In this document: piece after piece, positions 15,017 through 23,849 of the stretch | Layout of the letters: every line of letters starts with the position of its first letter | Numbering within the stretch: the stretch's first letter is position 1 | NCBI GenBank assembly: GCA_003164335.1 | Contig: PLTF01000072.1 | Coordinates: forward strand, 1-35,260 | Direction: 5' to 3' | Source: Fibrobacterota bacterium | Lineage (GTDB): Bacteria; Fibrobacterota; Chitinivibrionia; Chitinivibrionales; Chitinispirillaceae | DNA length: 35,260 nt | Translations under genes and position numbers: made by a program | The notes under the pieces: model-generated | The model's input: the letters and a program-made list of their open reading frames with translations, nothing else | Database searches by the model: none | What the model was told of the DNA's origin: nothing

Positions 15017-15862
15017 TTATAATCCTTTCTTACATATCCCCACAATCGCCTTATAAGTCAATGGCACTCCATTCTCCGTCCGGAAACGCTCCTCATAGGA
15101 CCGGCAGAAGTCCGCGAGTTTGCCTCTTGTTAATGAAGGCCCTTCCGTCCCGGTCCCGCCGATCGCGTTGATGCTTTTCAGGTTCGCTTTCGCATCCGCG
15201 GCAAATACGGTATGGGTGACCGGTTCATAGGAAATATGGTCAAATCCCGCCGCCCGGAGAGAAACTTCAAAATCGCCCGGGCTGGGGCAGCGTACCGGCG
15301 AGGGCAGCCCGTAGAGCGCTCGCGTGGCCGACAGCTCGGCGAATGAGCCTTCGACGAATACCGAAAAAATCAGGCGGCCACTGGGTTTGAGCACTGCCGC
15401 AATCTCGCTCAGTGCGGCGGCAGGGGAGTCGAGCCACTGCAGGACCGAGGCCGCGATTGCCCCGCGAAAGGTCTGCGGCCTGAACGGGAGGTGTTCCACG
15501 TCCGCGGCCAGGTGCAGGAACGGTTCGCCGGTGTTCGTCCGTCCGGCAAGCGCGCCGAAGGCGAGATCGATGCCCACGATCCTGCTCTTTATCCCGGCAT
15601 CGCGGCAGAGGTCGGCAAGCAGCCCGGTGCCGCACCCCACGTCGATAAGGCTGCCCCCAAGCTGCGGATTGTCCGCTTCGCAGGCGGTGATGAGACCGAC
15701 TATTCGCGCGACCAGGTCGGCCTGGACCACGGCATGCTGCCGGTAGGTCGCAGCCTTGCGTCCAAATGAGCGGGCTATGCGCAGCTTTGAGGGAATTTTA
15801 ATTTGGCTAGCCGGTATTTCGGCTTTTTGAGGGGGGAGCGGATCAGGGACGGGGAGGGACAT
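15017..15862 (-). CDS. bioC: Malonyl-ACP O-methyltransferase BioC
   Basis: The 281-residue class I SAM methyltransferase shows the BioC entry pattern SKLRIARSFGRKAATYRQHAVVQ, motif I LIDVGCGTGLLADL, motif II GIDLAFGAL, then DVEHLPFRPQTFRGAIAASVLQW and a C-terminal TYKAIVGICKKG. BioC methylates malonyl-ACP to disguise it for fatty-acid elongation, which starts pimelate synthesis. It is first in the operon. No Shine-Dalgarno is obvious before the ATG at 15862, and the N-terminal 25 residues are proline-rich and not conserved-looking. Promoter and BirA operator sequences were not recognisable upstream; repeat R6 lies 32 bp away. Confidence 0.92.
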   Translation of the reverse strand: MSLPVPDPLPPQKAEIPASQIKIPSKLRIARSFGRKAATYRQHAVVQADLVARIVGLITACEADNPQLGGSLIDVGCGTGLLADLCRDAGIKSRIVGIDLAFGALAGRTNTGEPFLHLAADVEHLPFRPQTFRGAIAASVLQWLDSPAAALSEIAAVLKPSGRLIFSVFVEGSFAELSATRALYGLPSPVRCPSPGDFEVSLRAAGFDHISYEPVTHTVFAADAKANLKSINAIGGTGTEGPSLTRGKLADFCRSYEERFRTENGVPLTYKAIVGICKKGL

Positions 15863-15893
15863 TTTGAAGAGGAAAAATACTTAATACTAAAGC

Positions 15894-15939
15894 TTTTGGT
15901 GGGGAAATTGCTCACATTAGGTAGAAAACACAGGGAAAA
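15894..15939 (-). repeat. Modular repeat, copy R6 (internally deleted)
   Basis: TTTTGGTGGGGAAATT is joined directly to GCTCACATTAGGTAGAAAAC and ACAGGGAAAA. The two conserved edges of the family are thus retained while the hairpins between them are lost. It is inverted relative to R5, so the two copies flank the biotin operon. Confidence 0.75.
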
Positions 15940-16216
15940 TCTCAATATTGATGGATGGCTTTGCAGGGGCGACCCGCGGTCGCCCAGTTCTAACATTCGA
16001 AAAAATCACTTTCTGAACGGTGATTCTCATGATTTTCGTGATTACTGTGATGATGAATAAAGGAAATCAAAAAAATCAAGGGAATCATAGTCCAACGCTC
16101 TCAGAGGGAAGCTTCGCTGATGACTTGCAATGGCAAACAGTCAAAGTGCATTTTTGTCGTATCATAAGGATCCATTAAGTACAGTGCTTTTATTCGAATA
16201 AAGAGAGGGACTTCAA
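15940..16216. other. Gene-free stretch between bioC and the ATPase gene
   Basis: After R6, the only clear structure is an 8-bp hairpin GGGCGACC/GGTCGCCC (15967-15974/15978-15985, 3-base loop). This kind of GC-rich dispersed hairpin is seen in many genomes. Around 16000-16090 there are several short, diverged GATT/AATCA words. A weak promoter candidate for the ATPase gene is TTGTCG (16154-16159) with TAAGTA (16176-16181). Confidence 0.4.
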
Positions 16217-17467
16217 ATGATCCATAGAGAAGATGAAAAAATATCGATCGTACCATATTTCAGCCATCTGACTGTGGAAGGGTTTCGGCGATTACGGAAT
16301 GTGAGTATTCCCTTAAAACGGCTGACGGTAATGATAGGTGCAAATGGTGTTGGAAAAACCTCAATCCTCGATATTATTGATCTCCTGGCTACATCCGCAA
16401 ATGCAGGACTGAACAAGCAAATCAATGATCTATCGGGAATCAAGGCGATTCTAACTATTGACCGGGCAAAAGAATTGACGCTAGGCCTTAAGATGCCTGT
16501 TTCAGGGTATGATCCGCTCAAATATGATTTGACAATAGAACCAAATGGCAATGGATATTCAATTGCTTTCGAACAATTAATACAAGCACGTCAGCCTTAT
16601 CCGGTTCCATTTAAATATATAGATTCCTCTTACGATAGCATTACCTACTACGATATTGAAAAAAGAGGGTTTGCTCATCCCAATATTCCTAAAAATAAGC
16701 GAACAAACAGTGGGTCGCTCAACCAAGGCGAGGAAAAGCCTATCCGTCCTACCTGGGATCATAATCCCTTTGAAACATCTTTATCCCAAGTTCCAAGGAT
16801 GTATAAGGAACCTGAGGATTTCAGAAAGCACTTAAGTTCATCGACGTTTTATCATGTACTTAATGTAGATCCTCGTGCACCGGTTCGACTACCGCAACCC
16901 ATGCGCCCGGCGGAATTACCGGGAAAAAATGGGGAAGATATTGTCTCATGCCTTTTTTCCCTGCGGGAAACAAATCGCGATCGGTTTGAAATGGTCGAAG
17001 ACACCCTGAAGGCGGCATTCCCAGGGTTTGAGCGGCTGGACTTTCCACCAGTAGCAGCGGGAACTCTCGCCATGACCTGGAAGGATAAAAACTTTACATC
17101 CCCACTCTATATGCATCAGCTTTCGGAAGGATCTCTTCGATTTCTTTGGCTGATTACTTTGTTGCAAAGCCCTGGACTAACTACGGTGACTCTTCTGGAT
17201 GAACCGGAAGTGAGTTTACATCCGGAATTACTGAGTATTTTGGCTGATCTTTTTAGAGAAGCATCTTCTCGGACCCAGATTATCATAGCGACCCATTCAG
17301 ATCGTCTTATCAATTTTTTAAAACCTGAAGAAGTTCTTGTGATGGATTTAGATGAGGATGGAACCACCTCAGCGAAATGGGCTGACACGTTGGATATTGA
17401 AAAATGGCTTGAGGAATATTCGCTTGATGAAATATGGCGAACGGGACGTATGGGAGGCCGTGCATGA
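16217..17467 (+). CDS. AAA15/OLD-type ATPase of a two-gene defence-like module
   Basis: The 416-residue ABC-like ATPase of the OLD/RecF class opens with FSHLTVEGFRRLRNVSI. It has Walker A GANGVGKT (41-48), a signature-like LSEGSLRFLWLI (from 302), Walker B VTLLDEPEVSLHP (D328, E329) and an H-loop IIIATHSDRL (His360). There is no fused TOPRIM nuclease as in classic OLD. Instead the next gene, joined by an ATGA overlap, supplies a TOPRIM-like DUF4276 protein. Such split pairs resemble PARIS, RloAB and AbiL anti-phage modules. The gene is clearly AT-richer than flanking genes, suggesting transfer. The start ATG has GAGAGGGA upstream. Defence function is inferred from architecture only. Confidence 0.85.
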   Translation: MIHREDEKISIVPYFSHLTVEGFRRLRNVSIPLKRLTVMIGANGVGKTSILDIIDLLATSANAGLNKQINDLSGIKAILTIDRAKELTLGLKMPVSGYDPLKYDLTIEPNGNGYSIAFEQLIQARQPYPVPFKYIDSSYDSITYYDIEKRGFAHPNIPKNKRTNSGSLNQGEEKPIRPTWDHNPFETSLSQVPRMYKEPEDFRKHLSSSTFYHVLNVDPRAPVRLPQPMRPAELPGKNGEDIVSCLFSLRETNRDRFEMVEDTLKAAFPGFERLDFPPVAAGTLAMTWKDKNFTSPLYMHQLSEGSLRFLWLITLLQSPGLTTVTLLDEPEVSLHPELLSILADLFREASSRTQIIIATHSDRLINFLKPEEVLVMDLDEDGTTSAKWADTLDIEKWLEEYSLDEIWRTGRMGGRA

Positions 17468-18072
17468 AAATAGCCATTATGGTAGAGGGAAAAACGGAGA
17501 AGGTTTTTATGCCTTTCCTGCGAGAATTTCTGCAAGCTCGATTAGCAGGGCAAATGCCAAAGCTTGATACCGATCGCTTTGATGGTCCCATTCCCAAAGG
17601 CGCAACGCTCAAGAGAAGAGTTGAAATTTTGCTGTCTGGAAAAGATCCTGCAGACGCGGTCATTGCTTTAACTGATGTCTATACCGGGACATCAGATTTT
17701 ATTAACGCGCAGGATGCAAAAAATAAAATGCAAGCCTGGGTTGGTAATAATTCGCAATTTTACCCCCATGCAGCCCAGTATGATTTCGAAGCATGGTTAC
17801 TTCCATATTGGAGCGAAATAAAAAAAAGAGCCGGAAGCAATCACACACAACCTTCTGGAAGTCCCGAAAACGTTAACCATAATAAGCCTCCATCGAAGAG
17901 GTTACAAGAGGTTTATCGTACGGGCTCTAAGAAAAGGTCTTACGTAAAAGAACGTGAGGCTGCAGGAATCCTTCGTGGGAAAAATTTGATGATTGCCATT
18001 GTCGCCTGCAATGAGCTGAAAGCCTTTATCAATACTATTCTTAGTCTATGCAATAGCGCGCCGATACCTTGA
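17464..18072 (+). CDS. DUF4276-family TOPRIM-like protein, partner of the ATPase
   Basis: The 202-residue protein begins KIAIMVEGKTEKVFMPFL, a TOPRIM-type glutamate motif (Glu8, Glu12). ALTDVYTG (Asp71) follows in the position of the TOPRIM DxD strand, then YDFEAWLLPYW (106-116), typical of DUF4276. A single clear Asp in the second motif, with Val-Tyr after it, leaves metal-dependent cleavage uncertain. The start overlaps the ATPase stop (ATGA), so the two are translated as a unit. By analogy with other ATPase/TOPRIM pairs it may be the effector released or activated by the ATPase on infection. It is AT-rich, as is the partner. No third gene is attached downstream. Confidence 0.8.
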   Translation: MKIAIMVEGKTEKVFMPFLREFLQARLAGQMPKLDTDRFDGPIPKGATLKRRVEILLSGKDPADAVIALTDVYTGTSDFINAQDAKNKMQAWVGNNSQFYPHAAQYDFEAWLLPYWSEIKKRAGSNHTQPSGSPENVNHNKPPSKRLQEVYRTGSKKRSYVKEREAAGILRGKNLMIAIVACNELKAFINTILSLCNSAPIP

Positions 18073-18348
18073 TATATTTCGATTAATTCGCTGGCTGCCA
18101 ATGTCTTCGGCCGGGCCGGAAAGATCACGACGCGCGCACTACGCTCAAAGCCTAATCCTCGCAAGAAGAAAAACTAAGGCGCCTCATTTTTGAAAGTGGA
18201 TAATAATTATTTTACCGAGGATGTTAATAAAGGGTCGCTGGTTGACAAAAAACCATTATATAAATACACGACTACGGCAAAGATGATAGTGAAGACGCTG
18301 GGGTAATGGAAGTGCCGCCTGCGATGCCTTCAGAATCCGGAGACACCC

Positions 18349-19311
<963 letters not shown>

Positions 19312-19462
19312 CAGCCATCAGGGGATATTATAGAGAAGTTTCTCGGCCAGGAAATACTGGAAGAAATGTCGAACCGGAGAATTGAACAGGCACAGCGAGC
19401 GCATTACTAATAATTCCTCTTCTATCTGCAATCCTCTTTGAGGTAAAACCGTCAACTGGGAG

Positions 19463-19530
19463 CCGTATGCGGGAAATCCGCCTTTACGGTTCGGAGGGAG
19501 GGGGAATGAGTGATCATCTCTCCCTCCCCC
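19463..19530 (+). ncRNA. Probable group II intron 3' remnant (domains V and VI)
   Basis: GAGCCGTA pairs with TACGGTTC around an inner GCGG...CCGC stem with a GGGAAAT tip, matching the highly conserved domain V of bacterial group II introns, including the AGC triad and the closing GGTTC. A purine-rich GGAGGGAG (19493-19500) pairs with CTCCCTCC (19520-19527), as expected of domain VI. The inner loop lacks one expected base and the bulge reads CTT, so it looks degenerate. No reverse transcriptase ORF or 5' intron half is present, and the RND gene ends immediately after on the other strand. Confidence 0.55.
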
Positions 19531-19554
19531 TGCCCGAGCTGCAATCAAATTACC

Positions 19555-22500
19555 TCAATTTATAACCGAGGACTTACTTTGGCTGGTACCTTCCACTTCT
19601 TCCCGCCTCATCTTCCGCTTCTCCTTATGGTTTTCCCAGGCATAGTAGAAGGTCGGGGTTACAATGAGAACGAGGAGAGTATTGAAGAACAGGCCCCAGA
19701 AGATGGCCCAGGCCATCGGCGCCCACCACTGAGTCGTTTCGGACCGCGTCACAAAGCCCAAATGGAGGAAATCGATGCCCACGCCGGTTGCGATGGGGAG
19801 AAGGCCGATCATGGCGGTGATGGCGGTTAAAAGCACCGGGCGTAGCCGGGTTGCGCCGCCCTCAATAACCGCGTCCTCTACGGACCGGCCGCTTTTCCGC
19901 AGCCGGTTCATGAAATCTATGAGCACGATGCTGTTTTTGGCCACAACGCCGGCAAGGGCAATAATACCGACGCCGCTCATGAGAATGGCGAAGGTAACAT
20001 TCGTAAGGCCTGCCGCCCCGTTGGTCAGGAAATTAACAAAGGCGTAGAACTTGTTGATGATGAGCAATCCCCAGAATACGCCCCCGAGCGACAGGATAAT
20101 ACCGATAAGGATCAGGAACGGCTGGAACAGCGAGTTGAACTGGAATACCATGATAAGGAAGACCAGGGCAATGGCGATTAAAAACGCCTTGACAAGAAAA
20201 TCCTGCGATTCGGACTGCATGCGATTACCGCTTCCCGGTCGGATCGAATAACCCAGGGGGATGTTCATTTTGTTCACGTCGGCCATGGCAAGCGATTTCG
20301 GCCCGCGTTCGTCCTTCTGGCCCGGTGCCAGCTCGGCGGTCACCATGATGGTCCGCTTGCCGTCCACATGCTTGATGGACGCGATATTGGCTCCCTGGCT
20401 GACAACGGCGACGCTCGATAACGGTGCCTGCTTTTCGTCCTTGAATACCATGAGTTCGCTCAGGCCGTTGAGGTTTTCGCGTGCGACCGGGTTGAGCCGG
20501 ACCATGATTTTGTATTCATCTTTTCCAACACGGTATTTCCCCGCCTCATACCCGTATATCGCCCCGCGGACGGCCGAGGCGACGTCATAGGTGGAGAACC
20601 CGAGGCGCTTTGCCTGTTCGCGATCGACGTCGATCCTGATCTCGGGCCGGGCCGGATCATAATCCGTAGTAACATTGGTCAATCCGTGAATGGTCCGGAG
20701 CCTTGCCTTCAGCGAGTCTGCAAGCTGGCTCAGCTGGGAATAATCGTCGCCGGTGACTTCGAGCTCGACCGGTTTGCCGGTGGGCACGCCGTTCTCCTGT
20801 TTTATGACCTGAAGCTTCCAGCCGGGCAGCTGGGCCGGCAGGGTATCCTCAAGCCAAGCCATCGTTTTGTAAGCCGACACCTTGCGCACCTCGTAATCCT
20901 TGAACACGATATCCAGGTAACCTTTATTGCTTTCAGCTTCGCTGCTCGACATCCGAGAAGACTTGCCCGAGCCGACGATGGCCACGATCGATTGGACCGA
21001 GGCCCGGTTAGCCGGCATCGCCATGCAGATTTTTTCAGGGACCTGGAGCGTGGCGTCGGTGATGGCGATTTCCTGGGAGAGCGGACCCTCTATCTGGACC
21101 GAAACGACGTCCGGTTCACTTATCGGAAAGAATACGACGCCGGGACCGAATTTTCCATAGGCGATAATTCCCGAAATCACGAACAGGATGCAGGCGACCG
21201 CCAGCAACCAGGGATGATGGAGTACGCCCTTGAGCGTCGAGCGATATAAATCCTTGAACCGTTCGAACCCGCCCTTTGACCCGCCTTCGATTTTGCTTGC
21301 ATCCGAGGTGGTCATGGTGAGCGAGGCGAATACCGGGTTGAAGATAAAGGCGACAAAGAGGGAACCGGACAGGGTTATGCCGACGGTAATGGGGAGGTAT
21401 TTCATGAAATCGCCCATGATGCCGGGCATCCAGAGAACCGGGGCAAAGGCGGCAACGGTAGTGAGCGTTGCGGTAAACACCGGGATCATGACTTCGCGCG
21501 TTCCGTCAAGAGCCGCCTGGAAGCGGTTTTTCCCCATCTGCAAATGCCGGAAAATATTTTCGACCACCACGATGCCGTCGTCGACCAGCATGCCGAGCGC
21601 CATGACCAGCGAAAAGAGCACGACCATGTTGAGCGTTACGCCCATATAGCTCAGGACGATCAACCCGATAGCCATGGAAAAGGGGATCGCCGTGGAGATG
21701 AATATGGAATTCCGGACTCCGAGAAAGAAACTCAAAACCAGGAGCACCAGCAGGATGCCCATGAGGAGGTGGTTCTGCAGTTCATCCACCATTTGACGGA
21801 TGCTCTTTGACGTGTCGTAAGTTATTTCATAATGGGTGCCCGCGGGCCAGCGGGGTTGTTCCTGCGCAAGGATAGCTTTGGCCTCATCGATGATCCGGAC
21901 GATATCCTCACCCGTGCGTTTAGCTATTGTCAGGGTAAGCGAAGGCTTACCGTTGATACGCGAAATAGATTGACGATCGCGTGTGTAGGTGTAGGCAACC
22001 TTCGCGACATCCCTGACGCGGATAATTTTATCGTTGAGCGAACGCACCACGAGATCGTTGAACCGGTCGGGATCCGTCAGTTCGCCGGTTACCTTGATCG
22101 AAAAGCGGAAGCCCGAGGCGATGAGCGTTCCGCCGGGGATATTCGTATGCTGCGTCGAAATCGCCTTCGAAACATCGGCCAGGGTGAGGCCGTACTGCTG
22201 CAGGAGCGCCGGGTCGGCATCGATGGCGACCTCCTTGTCCTGCTTACCCTGGATTTTGACTTCAAGAACCCCGGAAATCTTCTCCATGCGGTCCTTGAGG
22301 TTGTCCGCAAGCGCTTCGAGGCGCCCGATATCGTAATCGGACGAAAGCGCAATGTTGATAATGGGGATGGACGAGAAATTGAGCTCCTGGGTTATCGGCG
22401 CATCGGCATCGACCGGCAGGTCGGGCTTGGCCAGGTCGACTTTGTCTTTGACCCGGCGCAAGGCATCCTCTACCTTTACCGAAGGGTTGAATTCAAGGAA

Positions 22501-22767
22501 AATATTGGAGAAGCCCTCGTCGCTGGAACTCGTCATCTGCTTGACTCCGTCGATGCCGTCAAGCTTATCTTCGATTTTCTGGGTGATGAGATTTTCCACC
22601 TCCGGCGGGTTGGCGCCGCGGTAGACGGTGGTCACGTAGATATAGGGAATTTTTATTTCCGGAAACGATTCCCGGCGCATGCCGGCGAAACTCACCAGGC
22701 CGCTTACGAAGAGAATCACCGCCAGGACGATCACCGATACCGGATTTTTAAGTGCAAATTTGGTCAT
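19555..22767 (-). CDS. RND efflux pump inner-membrane transporter (AcrB/HAE-type)
   Basis: The 1070-residue protein has the RND layout: TM1 (10-30), a periplasmic loop with Arg-rich FPEIKIPYIYV and PPEVENLITQKIED, TM2-6, a second loop, and TM8-12. Proton-relay residues are present: GMLVDDGIVVVEN in TM4 (double Asp near 395) and VAKNSIVLIDFMN in TM10 (Lys near 942). It would export drugs, lipids or other amphiphiles by proton antiport, in a complex with the two preceding genes. GGAGGG lies upstream of the ATG. It is the last gene of a tetR-tolC-MFP-RND operon. The substrate cannot be told from sequence. Confidence 0.95.
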   Translation of the reverse strand: MTKFALKNPVSVIVLAVILFVSGLVSFAGMRRESFPEIKIPYIYVTTVYRGANPPEVENLITQKIEDKLDGIDGVKQMTSSSDEGFSNIFLEFNPSVKVEDALRRVKDKVDLAKPDLPVDADAPITQELNFSSIPIINIALSSDYDIGRLEALADNLKDRMEKISGVLEVKIQGKQDKEVAIDADPALLQQYGLTLADVSKAISTQHTNIPGGTLIASGFRFSIKVTGELTDPDRFNDLVVRSLNDKIIRVRDVAKVAYTYTRDRQSISRINGKPSLTLTIAKRTGEDIVRIIDEAKAILAQEQPRWPAGTHYEITYDTSKSIRQMVDELQNHLLMGILLVLLVLSFFLGVRNSIFISTAIPFSMAIGLIVLSYMGVTLNMVVLFSLVMALGMLVDDGIVVVENIFRHLQMGKNRFQAALDGTREVMIPVFTATLTTVAAFAPVLWMPGIMGDFMKYLPITVGITLSGSLFVAFIFNPVFASLTMTTSDASKIEGGSKGGFERFKDLYRSTLKGVLHHPWLLAVACILFVISGIIAYGKFGPGVVFFPISEPDVVSVQIEGPLSQEIAITDATLQVPEKICMAMPANRASVQSIVAIVGSGKSSRMSSSEAESNKGYLDIVFKDYEVRKVSAYKTMAWLEDTLPAQLPGWKLQVIKQENGVPTGKPVELEVTGDDYSQLSQLADSLKARLRTIHGLTNVTTDYDPARPEIRIDVDREQAKRLGFSTYDVASAVRGAIYGYEAGKYRVGKDEYKIMVRLNPVARENLNGLSELMVFKDEKQAPLSSVAVVSQGANIASIKHVDGKRTIMVTAELAPGQKDERGPKSLAMADVNKMNIPLGYSIRPGSGNRMQSESQDFLVKAFLIAIALVFLIMVFQFNSLFQPFLILIGIILSLGGVFWGLLIINKFYAFVNFLTNGAAGLTNVTFAILMSGVGIIALAGVVAKNSIVLIDFMNRLRKSGRSVEDAVIEGGATRLRPVLLTAITAMIGLLPIATGVGIDFLHLGFVTRSETTQWWAPMAWAIFWGLFFNTLLVLIVTPTFYYAWENHKEKRKMRREEVEGTSQSKSSVIN

Positions 22768-22781
22768 TGCCGATTCCCTCC

Positions 22782-23849
22782 TTAATAATGGACTCTGGTT
22801 CCTTCGCTTACCTGAAAAGCGCCGGTGACGATGAGCAGATCGCCTTGCGATAACCCTTCGGCAACCATGGTACTGTCGCCCGAATTTGCCCCGATGCGAA
22901 CGATTCTTTGCCGGGCAACGCCGTTTTCCACGACCATCGCCGCAATTCCATTCTGCAATCGCACCAGCGCGGTGGAGGGAATGACGATTGCCTTGTCATA
23001 CCGACGGCGGAGAATGCCGGCGCGACCTACCATACCCGGCCGCAGGCTTCCATCCCGGTTAGGCACCACGATCCTGGCGGTCACGGTCCGCGACCGGGAA
23101 TCCACAGCAAGGTCGCAGCTCGCGAGCCTTCCCTCATAGACATGTTCCGGATGTTGCAACAAGCGGAACTGCGTCGGCATCCCGGGCGAATAGCTGAATG
23201 CTTCGGTTTCCGGAATGGCAATCACGGCTTCCAGTTCGTTGATCCTGGATACCCGGAGGGTGGCCGCACCGGGCGTTACCGTCTGAAATTTATCGATTTG
23301 CCGACTCGTGACAATGCCGTCGAATGGCGCCTGGCACTGTGCGTCGGCAAGCGTCCGCGTTGCAGCTGCAAGCGCCACCCGCGCGTTTTGATAGGCAAGA
23401 TTCGCGGCATCGAGCGTGGCACGACCGACCGAGCCTTTTTCAACGTTCACCTTGGCGCGTTCGAGGTCGCCGCTGGTCACGTCTACCTGCGCCCTGGCTG
23501 CTTCGTATGACGCTTCGTACCGGTCTCCGTCAATATCGCACAGCGCCTCACCCGCTTTAAATCTTGTGCCGACCTCCTTGAGCCAGTTTACACGGCCTCC
23601 CATGGAAGGTGCGGTGAGCGTGGCGTCCTCGATGCCGCGCAGTTCGGCCGAGTAGCTGCCCCAGTCCTCGAAGGACCGTTCCTGGACATTGGCGACAACG
23701 ACCGAAACGCCGCCGGAATCTGCGGCCGATGGTGCCGCTTCCGCAGCAGCGTGTCCTTTTCCCCGGCACCCCCCCGTTCCGGCGCAGAGCGCCGCGCATA
23801 ATGCGGCAGCGGTCAGGGTGAGCGCAACTTTTTTTCCCGGAATTGTCAT
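22782..23849 (-). CDS. RND pump periplasmic adaptor (membrane fusion protein)
   Basis: The 355-residue HlyD/AcrA-family adaptor has an N-terminal signal/anchor (VALTLTAAALCAALCAG) followed by GGCRG, a weak lipobox, so it could be lipidated. A barrel-sandwich half MGGRVNWLKEVGTRFKAGEALCDID follows, then an alpha-hairpin (YEASYEAARAQVDVTSGDLERAKVNVEKG), the second lipoyl half CQAPFDGIVTSRQIDKFQTV, and a beta-barrel PGMVGRAGILRRRYDKAIVIPSTAL. It bridges the inner-membrane pump and the outer-membrane channel. It overlaps the channel gene by 4 bp (ATGA) and is 14 bp ahead of the pump gene. Confidence 0.94.
   Translation of the reverse strand: MTIPGKKVALTLTAAALCAALCAGTGGCRGKGHAAAEAAPSAADSGGVSVVVANVQERSFEDWGSYSAELRGIEDATLTAPSMGGRVNWLKEVGTRFKAGEALCDIDGDRYEASYEAARAQVDVTSGDLERAKVNVEKGSVGRATLDAANLAYQNARVALAAATRTLADAQCQAPFDGIVTSRQIDKFQTVTPGAATLRVSRINELEAVIAIPETEAFSYSPGMPTQFRLLQHPEHVYEGRLASCDLAVDSRSRTVTARIVVPNRDGSLRPGMVGRAGILRRRYDKAIVIPSTALVRLQNGIAAMVVENGVARQRIVRIGANSGDSTMVAEGLSQGDLLIVTGAFQVSEGTRVHY

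Noticed and set aside
15863-16000. BirA operator before bioC
   Set aside because: No TTGTAAACC/GGTTTACAA-type dyad could be found, so no biotin-repressor site is claimed.
18242-18264. Promoter TTGACA with TATAAA before the SEC-C gene
   Set aside because: The hexamers are only 11 bp apart, too close for a sigma-70 promoter; no better -10 is seen at 16-18 bp.
15940-18348. Integrated island with attachment sites around the ATPase pair
   Set aside because: No integrase, no tRNA and no direct repeats bounding the AT-rich segment were found; only base composition suggests transfer.
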